This document shows positions 6,038-11,138 of a stretch of 11,138 nt of DNA, piece by piece. A program made the position numbers and the translations under genes. Source of the DNA: Hyphomicrobiales bacterium. GTDB lineage: Bacteria > Pseudomonadota > Alphaproteobacteria > Micropepsales > Micropepsaceae. The notes below the pieces were generated by a model. It made no database searches, had not been told where the DNA came from, and saw only the letters and a program-made list of their open reading frames with translations. The stretch lies in the NCBI GenBank assembly GCA_017849395.1, contig JAFIHO010000081.1, forward strand, positions 1 to 11,138, read 5' to 3'. Numbering within the stretch: the stretch's first letter is position 1; every line of letters starts with the position of its first letter.

Positions 6038-7183
6038 ATGCCCTGGGGTCCCCACTCTGAAAAGACTCTGGCCAGCACATTGCAGCGGGCCTGCTATGTT
6101 GCGCAACGTGGCTATTTTCGCCTGCGTGAAAAGGCGCATGCACGCGGTCGCGGCAGTCTCACACCCTGCACATGGGTGGATGCGCAGTTGGCAGCCAGCC
6201 CACAGCACGGGCACAAGCGCGTTTTTGTGACCACCGTTCTGCGCAACTCGCAGGACAACCATATGACAGGACTCCTGTACGAGCTGGACTGGGAAACCCG
6301 CAAAGTGTTGCGCGCCATCCCCTTGGCATTGACAGAGGGCGCGCATTTCTGGAATCCGCGCGGCGCCAACCGGGGTGGACGGGGCATGGCCGTCATGGAC
6401 GGCACGCTTCTGGTCGGGGTGGCGCAGCGCATCCTGAAATTCGATTCGCTGTTGAACTATCTTGGCGCCATCGAAAATCCGAACTTCGGCAGCCTGCATG
6501 GCGTCGCGGTACAGGGCGACACGATCTGGGCCACGTCCGGATTGCACGACATGATCGTCAATATCGACCGCAACGGCAAGTGTCTGGAACTCTGGCGCGG
6601 CCATGAGAGCCAAAAACTGCGCCGCAGGTTTTTTCTACCGCGGCGGGTCATCAATACCGCGCTGGATTTTCCCGCCGAACGGTTTCTTGAAGACTATGTA
6701 AGGTATTCGGCGCAAGAACTTTTCCATATCAACGCATTGCATATCGAAGATAACGCGGTTTATGCATCCTTGCCGCGCATCCGCAGCGTGATCCGGCTCG
6801 ATCCTTCAGCTGACGGCTTGATCGAGCGTATCGTCTTCACCGATCCGCGCCTGTCACTGGGACATGACCTTATCCTCTGGGAAAACCGATTCCTGATAAA
6901 CGACACCCATCGCCAGAGTGTTCGCGTCTATTCCCGGAGCGGAAGGCTCGAGAAGGCCCTGGACACCATGTTGGTGCCACTGCCGCGGCGATCGCGGATA
7001 TTCTATAGCGGCGGATGGCAGCGCGGGCTGGCCCATCTTCACGATTCGGTATTCCTTGTCGGAACGTCGCCTGCGACTGTTTTCGAACTCGACGTGCGGA
7101 ACAACAGGATCGGCCAGGTGATGCAGATCGATTCCGACATCAACAACAGCGTTCACAATATTCTCGTAACCTCGGAGCTTTGA
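6038..7183 (+). CDS. Predicted six-bladed beta-propeller protein of unknown function
   Basis: From the ATG at 6038 this is a 381-residue protein that I do not recognise as a named family. It contains repeated blade-like units: a histidine or RG turn, an alternating hydrophobic strand, a short turn with acidic residues or glycine, a second strand, a variable loop, and a strand ending in hydrophobic-D. These lie at about residues 61-84, 115-136, 153-177, 229-255, 274-299 and 329-352; examples are LHGVAVQGDTIWAT, HINALHIEDNAVYAS and LGHDLILWENRFLINDT. The C-terminal SVHNILV looks like the inner strand completing the first unit, giving six blades with Velcro closure. No signal peptide or membrane helix is seen, so it is probably cytoplasmic. 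The frame runs back to a TTG at 5855, but those 61 codons show no blade pattern and use codons unlike the rest. I see no strong ribosome binding site at 6038, so the start is uncertain. It is probably co-transcribed with the flippase, eight bases downstream. Confidence 0.7.
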   Translation: MPWGPHSEKTLASTLQRACYVAQRGYFRLREKAHARGRGSLTPCTWVDAQLAASPQHGHKRVFVTTVLRNSQDNHMTGLLYELDWETRKVLRAIPLALTEGAHFWNPRGANRGGRGMAVMDGTLLVGVAQRILKFDSLLNYLGAIENPNFGSLHGVAVQGDTIWATSGLHDMIVNIDRNGKCLELWRGHESQKLRRRFFLPRRVINTALDFPAERFLEDYVRYSAQELFHINALHIEDNAVYASLPRIRSVIRLDPSADGLIERIVFTDPRLSLGHDLILWENRFLINDTHRQSVRVYSRSGRLEKALDTMLVPLPRRSRIFYSGGWQRGLAHLHDSVFLVGTSPATVFELDVRNNRIGQVMQIDSDINNSVHNILVTSEL

Positions 7184-7191
7184 CGGCCCGT

Positions 7192-8721
7192 ATGATTGCG
7201 GCGCTACGTCTTTTGCTGGCGAAACTCGGCGCCCGCCGGAAGGCGATGGCATTGTCGGTGGCCATCGCCTATGTCACCCAGGCCATCGGCATGATCCAGG
7301 GATTCGTGCTCATCCCACTCTACATCCATTACCTTGGCATGGAGCACTATGGCTACTGGCTGGGATTGAACGGTATCGTCGCCGTCCTGTCAGCAGCCGA
7401 TCTCGGCCTCCTGCAGGCCTTGGGCCAGAGGGTGGCGGCCGCGGCGGGCCAGCAGCGTCGGGACGACATTTCCCGCTATTTCTGGGTGGGGGTCGCGGTC
7501 TACGGCATAACCGGCGCCGTGATCAGCCTTGCGAGCCTAGCCCTGGCCTGGCGGGTCCCGCCCTTGCTGCGCGCGCCAGCATCCGAGCGGGCGATGCTGG
7601 CCAGCGTGTTCGCCATCGGAAGCTGTGTGATCGTCGTCAAGCTGTTCAACGACTTCCTCCGCTCCATGGGCGCTGCGATCCTGCGGCCCGCCGTGCCGCT
7701 GGCCACGCTGATGGCTGGCCAACTGCTGGGGCTTACGACAATCATTCTGCTGCTGACGCGGGGTTTCGGCCTCTTTTCCATCGTGCTGGGGCTCGCGGCC
7801 ACGGAGATGTTTAATATCGTGGTGGTCGGCTGCTTTTTCATCTGGATACATCTTCGCAACCTAATGTTCACCGTCGCGCCGAACCTGGCCTGCTTTCGTG
7901 AAGTCCTGGCCCTTGTCCCTTACATGCTGATTTCCCAGATCGGCGTGCGGGTCACGCATCAGATTGACGCAACCATCATCACCATCCTGCTGGGGCCGCA
8001 AAGCACGGTTATCTATACTGCCCACAAGAAGGTCGCCGACTTCCTGGGGCGGCTCGTAAGCATCCTGTGGGGCAGCGCGGTCATGCCTCTGGCGCATCTG
8101 GCTGGCGAAAAGTCTCCGAAGAAGACGGGGCCCGCGGCAAAGGTGATCTTTCTGGGAATTGTCAGCCTCATCGCCTTGCTCGCAAGCTGTTACATCGCGA
8201 CCGATGCATTGCTGGTGGAGTGGTGGATACGCGAGCCTGTGGTGCTGCCGCTTTCCGTGATCGTGCTGATCGCGGTCGCGCGGATCAGCGACAATTTCTA
8301 CAATGTCGCCAGCGAACTGCATCTGGCGATGGGCGAAATCCGCTTCATGGCGACCTATTCGATCCTGACGTCGATCAGCATGGTTGCACTTTACGTCGCT
8401 CTTACCCGGGTGGCCGGGCTGGCGGGCATCCCCTTGGCGCTGACCACGAGTTCGATCGGATTCGGGCTGTTTTTCCTGCGCGCGGCCCAACGGCGCTGGG
8501 GGATATTGATGTTTTCGAGCGCCGAAATTGCAAAGGCACTGGGCGGCGCGGCTATCGCGCTTTCTCTGGCGATAACCGTCGCTTGGACGACGAAAGACAT
8601 CGCGACCAGCACACGCTGGCTGTGGGCCATCGGCACAGACCTGCTGTTGTGCCTGGGATGGATCGGCATGATGCTGCGGGTCATGCGTGATGCACGACAA
8701 TGGAAAACTTTCGCGGCCTGA
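7192..8721 (+). CDS. wzx: Wzx-type polysaccharide flippase (MOP superfamily)
   Basis: A roughly 509-residue, very hydrophobic protein with about 12-14 predicted membrane helices and short polar loops, the pattern of polysaccharide or lipid-II type MOP-superfamily transporters. It would flip undecaprenyl-diphosphate-linked repeat units to the periplasmic face of the inner membrane. The N-terminus fits the family: a basic stretch (AKLGARRKAM), then a first helix ending in GFVLIPLYIHYLGMEHYGYW, matching the usual first-helix and Y-G-x-W/F arrangement of Wzx proteins, with the ADLGLLQALGQRV segment after the second helix. The ATG at 7192 is eight bases after the propeller stop; a TTG at 7180 that overlaps that stop (TTGA) is an alternative start, four codons longer, with GGAG close upstream. 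The open frame extending back to 7015 lies inside the propeller gene and is not used. No polymerase (Wzy) or ligase is visible in the window. Confidence 0.85.
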   Translation: MIAALRLLLAKLGARRKAMALSVAIAYVTQAIGMIQGFVLIPLYIHYLGMEHYGYWLGLNGIVAVLSAADLGLLQALGQRVAAAAGQQRRDDISRYFWVGVAVYGITGAVISLASLALAWRVPPLLRAPASERAMLASVFAIGSCVIVVKLFNDFLRSMGAAILRPAVPLATLMAGQLLGLTTIILLLTRGFGLFSIVLGLAATEMFNIVVVGCFFIWIHLRNLMFTVAPNLACFREVLALVPYMLISQIGVRVTHQIDATIITILLGPQSTVIYTAHKKVADFLGRLVSILWGSAVMPLAHLAGEKSPKKTGPAAKVIFLGIVSLIALLASCYIATDALLVEWWIREPVVLPLSVIVLIAVARISDNFYNVASELHLAMGEIRFMATYSILTSISMVALYVALTRVAGLAGIPLALTTSSIGFGLFFLRAAQRRWGILMFSSAEIAKALGGAAIALSLAITVAWTTKDIATSTRWLWAIGTDLLLCLGWIGMMLRVMRDARQWKTFAA

Positions 8722-8818
8722 ACTCCCGGCGCTTGCGGGTATAGCGCCCATCCCCACGTGATGGCCCCGCCAAACCCGACAGAACCATTTTCGGTTGCAG
8801 CGTAATGGACCGACGTTC
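8722..8818. other. Convergent intergenic gap with weak hairpins
   Basis: Ninety-seven bases separate the stops of the converging flippase and carbamoyltransferase genes. Just after the flippase stop, 8728-8748 can form a six-base stem (GGCGCT / AGCGCC) with a nine-base loop. On the other side, 8773-8796 can form a bulged stem on the minus strand (AACCGA / TCGGGTT). Neither is followed by a clear T-run, so they are at best weak or factor-dependent terminators. Confidence 0.35.
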
Positions 8819-10651
8819 CTAGTCCGGCTCGAATTGATCGCGATAATCGCGCTTCAAGGCCTCATGTTGCTCGTCCTTGAGCAGGAAGGCGTTACCCACA
8901 ACCAATATCTCGATATCGCTGCCCATGAAGCAGCGGAACGCGTCCTCCGGTGAGTGAACGATCGGTTCACTGCGGACGTTAAAGCTGGTGTTGACCAGTA
9001 TCGGACAACCTGTGAGCAGCTTGAACCGGCTGATCAGCGCATGGAATCGGGGATTGGTGCGGGCGCTGACGGTCTGCAGACGCGCTGAATAATCGATATG
9101 CGTGACGGCGGGAATATCAGATCGGGAAAGATTCAGCCGGTCGATGCCGAATAGCCCCTCAGATCCGGGAGCCGCCGCAAGACGGTGCCCTGCGTGAACA
9201 TCGGCAACAAAGCCCATGTAAGGGGAAGGGCGGTCAATATCGAACCATTCCCCTAGATCCTCCTCCAATATGGCCGGTGCAAAGGGCCTGAAGGACTCGC
9301 GGAACTTTATGCGCAGGTTCAACGTCTTCTGCATGTGCGGGGAACGCGGATCCGCCAGGATCGAGCGATTGCCGAGCGCACGGGGACCGAACTCCATCCG
9401 CCCCTGCATCCATCCCACTGCCTTGCCATCGGAAAGAGCCTGGGTAGTGCGCTGCAAAAGCGCGTCATCATCCAGCATGGTGAACTTTGCACCTGCCGCC
9501 GCGAGACGCGCCCCAATCTCGGCATCTGGGAATTCGGGCCCGAGATAGGCGCCATTCATCCCATCTGCTTCATTCAGGACGCGCGGTTGCCCCAGAAAGC
9601 TGTGGTAGCCCGCCAGCGCGGCACCCAATGCGCCACCGGCATCTCCGGCTGCGGGCTGGACCCAGATCTGCTCGAAAATTCCTGCGCGCAGCAATTTGCC
9701 ATTTGCAACACAGTTGAGCGCCACACCACCAGCTAGACAAAGGTTACGCTTGCCTGTTTCGGCGGCAACCGACCGCCCTAGGCGCAAGACCGCCTCCTCC
9801 GTTACGGCCTGGATCGAGGCCGCAACATCCATGTGAAACTGGGTCAAAGGCTGGTCAGGTGTACGGGCGGGTGCGCCCATCAAAGCATCGAACCGGCTGT
9901 TCGTCATTTTCAGGCCGGTGCAATAGTCGAAATACAGCATGTTCAGCCGAAAGCTGCCATCGGCCTTTAAGTCGATCAGATTATCCAGGATCCGCTGGGC
10001 GTAGAGAGGCCTGCCGTAGGGGGCTAGGCCCATGAGCTTGTATTCGCCAGAATTGACGCGGAACCCCGCATAATAGGTAAAAGCGGAATATAGCAGCCCC
10101 AGAGAATGCGGAAAGTGTATTTCCTTCACAATACGAAGATCGCTGCCCGTTCCGATGGCAACGGAAGTGGTGGTCCATTCGCCAACGCCATCCATGGTGA
10201 GCACGGCGGCATCGGCAAACGGCGAGGCGAAGAAGGCCGATGCCGCGTGGGAATAATGATGCTCCGAGAATAGCAATCGGTTTCCAGGCTCGAAACCTGC
10301 GTCAATGGATTTCAAATTCTTCGAAAGGAGCGACTTTTGGAACAGCTTCTCCGACACCCAAAGGAGCAGAAATCTCTGGAAGGAAACGAAGCCGCGAGGC
10401 GCGAAAGCCAGATAGGTGTCCAGTAGCCGTTCAAATTTGAGAAACGGCTTGTCATAGAAAACCACGCGATCAACATCGCGCAGCTTGATGCCTGCTTGTT
10501 CCAGGCAATAGGCGATCGAGTGCCGCGGAAAGCCTTCGTCGAACTTTTTGCGCGTAAAGCGTTCTTCCTGCGCCGCGGCAACGATCCTGCCATCCAAGAC
10601 CAACGCAGCGGCGCTATCGTGATAAAACGCCGAAAGCCCCAGAACCTTCAT
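8819..10651 (-). CDS. O-carbamoyltransferase, NodU/CmcH/SxtI family
   Basis: A 610-residue enzyme of full family length that would make carbamoyl-adenylate from carbamoyl phosphate and ATP and transfer the carbamoyl group to a hydroxyl, here most likely of a sugar. The N-terminal half is the Kae1-like domain: the opening KVLGLSAFYHDSAAAL (residues 2-17), the metal-site EHHYSHAASAF (130-140), TMDGVGEW (152-159), GEYKLMGLAPYG (202-213) and LAGGVALNCVANGKL (307-320). The C-terminal half is the YrdC-like domain with VGWMQGRMEFGPRALGNRSI (412-431), FRESFRPFAPA (450-460) and TSFNVRSEPIV (555-565). All key motifs look intact. The ATG at 10649-10651 shares a base with the upstream small-gene stop; a TTG one codon earlier is possible but not needed. 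It is the third gene of an SxtJ/SxtK-like/carbamoyltransferase operon. The acceptor cannot be read from the sequence. Confidence 0.92.
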   Translation of the reverse strand: MKVLGLSAFYHDSAAALVLDGRIVAAAQEERFTRKKFDEGFPRHSIAYCLEQAGIKLRDVDRVVFYDKPFLKFERLLDTYLAFAPRGFVSFQRFLLLWVSEKLFQKSLLSKNLKSIDAGFEPGNRLLFSEHHYSHAASAFFASPFADAAVLTMDGVGEWTTTSVAIGTGSDLRIVKEIHFPHSLGLLYSAFTYYAGFRVNSGEYKLMGLAPYGRPLYAQRILDNLIDLKADGSFRLNMLYFDYCTGLKMTNSRFDALMGAPARTPDQPLTQFHMDVAASIQAVTEEAVLRLGRSVAAETGKRNLCLAGGVALNCVANGKLLRAGIFEQIWVQPAAGDAGGALGAALAGYHSFLGQPRVLNEADGMNGAYLGPEFPDAEIGARLAAAGAKFTMLDDDALLQRTTQALSDGKAVGWMQGRMEFGPRALGNRSILADPRSPHMQKTLNLRIKFRESFRPFAPAILEEDLGEWFDIDRPSPYMGFVADVHAGHRLAAAPGSEGLFGIDRLNLSRSDIPAVTHIDYSARLQTVSARTNPRFHALISRFKLLTGCPILVNTSFNVRSEPIVHSPEDAFRCFMGSDIEILVVGNAFLLKDEQHEALKRDYRDQFEPD

Positions 10652-10800
10652 CAAAAGATCGTGTAAATGAATGGTGCAATCGCCGTTCCCTGGACCGCAA
10701 CGATCAAGGCGCCCAGCAGGACGATGATGATGAGGATCGGAATCAGATAGAATTTCTTGCGCGTACGTAGAAAGTCGATGACATCACGCAGGAAATCCAT
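10651..10800 (-). CDS. 49-residue single-pass membrane protein, DUF5989/SxtK type
   Basis: A short gene, ATG at 10798-10800, stop TGA sharing one base with the carbamoyltransferase ATG. The protein starts with a short amphipathic, basic segment (MDFLRDVIDFLRTRKKFYLI), followed by one strongly hydrophobic helix at about residues 18-36 and a short C-terminal tail ending APFIYTIF. It would sit in the inner membrane, basic N-terminus likely cytoplasmic. Length, layout and position next to an SxtJ-type gene and a carbamoyltransferase match the small proteins called DUF5989, and SxtK of the cyanobacterial saxitoxin cluster; this is recognised from memory, not from a search. Function unknown; the tight coupling suggests it anchors or helps the carbamoyltransferase at the membrane. 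AGGAG lies six bases before the start, supporting expression. Confidence 0.85.
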   Translation of the reverse strand: MDFLRDVIDFLRTRKKFYLIPILIIIVLLGALIVAVQGTAIAPFIYTIF

Positions 10801-10806
10801 CAGGCA

Positions 10807-10811
10807 CTCCT
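10807..10811 (-). promoter_or_regulatory. Ribosome binding site of the 49-residue membrane protein gene
   Basis: On the minus strand this reads AGGAG, six bases before the ATG at 10798-10800. It is the main local support that this very short reading frame is translated. Confidence 0.75.
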
Positions 10812-10817
10812 AGAAAA

Positions 10818-11138
10818 CTAGAAAATACGTCCGTCCGGCACGGAATCCGCCGGATCGCGCGCAGTCCAATAGCTCGTCGCGCGGGGTTCTGGCGCAAGGC
10901 GAAGCGAGCGCTTGCCGCCGAGGCGCATAAGCAAGGCGATTGGCGTTACGACGCCGAAGAAGATCACCGCCATCACGACCGGATTCATGACGCAGCTGAC
11001 GAGATGGCTGAACCGCATCCAGACATGATTTGCGAGCCTCAGAAAACCAGGAGCAAAGTGCGCAACAATCACCAGCAGCGCGGCGAGACCCAAGAAAGGG
11101 GCGCGAATCGCGCCGCAGGTTATCAATTGCCAACAGGC
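10818..11138 (-). CDS. SxtJ-family membrane protein (N-terminus cut by window edge)
   Basis: The minus-strand frame is open from the right edge to a TAG at 10818-10820, giving 106 residues with no stop, so the true start lies beyond the window; a TTG at 11124-11126 is not a credible start because coding continues past it. Two hydrophobic segments are visible, FLGLAALLVIVAHFAPGF and, after the loop with W and NPVV, VVMAVIFFGVVTPIALLMRLG, followed by a polar tail with SYWTARDPADS. The N-P...F...TPI..L.RL pattern and the S-Y-W tail are what I know from SxtJ-type proteins, small membrane proteins of unknown function found beside O-carbamoyltransferases; family members are usually about 130 residues. 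The stop is 17 bases before the next start, so the three genes form one operon. Function unknown. Confidence 0.75.
   Translation of the reverse strand, partial: ACWQLITCGAIRAPFLGLAALLVIVAHFAPGFLRLANHVWMRFSHLVSCVMNPVVMAVIFFGVVTPIALLMRLGGKRSLRLAPEPRATSYWTARDPADSVPDGRIF

Noticed and set aside
8728..8748. Intrinsic terminator of the flippase operon
   Set aside because: A six-base stem is present, but no T-run follows; kept only as a weak hairpin in the intergenic entry.
7861..8757. A 298-codon minus-strand open frame opposite the flippase
   Set aside because: Composition is Gln/Arg/His-rich with no fold signature; the plus strand encodes a clear multi-helix membrane protein.
1..11138. CRISPR arrays, insertion sequences, tRNAs, attachment sites, tandem repeats
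   Set aside because: Nothing matching these was seen when reading both strands; the window is an ordinary, intact biosynthetic locus without broken genes.

Overview
The window is part of a bacterial surface-polysaccharide locus (O-antigen, capsule or exopolysaccharide). The DNA is GC-rich, coding is dense, stops and starts overlap, and GTG and TTG starts occur beside ATG. This fits a Gram-negative proteobacterium, perhaps an alphaproteobacterium. That placement is an impression from codon use and gene style; no marker gene is present.

Layout. (1) Positions 1-5725, minus strand: seven tightly coupled genes, in transcription order GDP-mannose 4,6-dehydratase (gmd), a GDP-fucose-synthase-like reductase with an altered active site, a small cupin, a class I methyltransferase, a DegT-family PLP aminotransferase, a canonical GDP-L-fucose synthase (fcl), and a family 11 (alpha-1,2-type) fucosyltransferase cut by the window's left edge. 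Junctions are 4- or 1-base overlaps or gaps of 1-3 bases, so this is almost certainly one transcript. (2) Positions 5726-6037: a non-coding divergent region with the strong gmd ribosome binding site and a small perfect inverted repeat. (3) Positions 6038-8721, plus strand: an unrecognised protein that reads as a six-bladed beta-propeller, followed 8 bases later by a Wzx-type polysaccharide flippase. (4) Positions 8722-8818: a convergent gap. (5) Positions 8819-11138, minus strand: an SxtJ-type membrane protein (cut by the right edge), a 49-residue membrane protein of the DUF5989/SxtK type, and a NodU/CmcH/SxtI-type O-carbamoyltransferase.

How it fits together. gmd turns GDP-mannose into GDP-4-keto-6-deoxymannose, fcl makes GDP-L-fucose, and the family 11 transferase adds fucose to a glycan. 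The flippase would move lipid-linked repeat units across the inner membrane, and the carbamoyltransferase module would add a carbamoyl group to a sugar. The aminotransferase, cupin, methyltransferase and second reductase are not needed for fucose. They may form a branch making a second, amino- and/or methyl-bearing sugar from the same 4-keto intermediate.

The most interesting points are the reductase paralogue that has lost two of its three catalytic residues, the propeller-flippase pair, and the conserved but unexplained SxtJ/SxtK-like partners of the carbamoyltransferase. No tRNA, rRNA, CRISPR array, insertion sequence or phage gene was seen.
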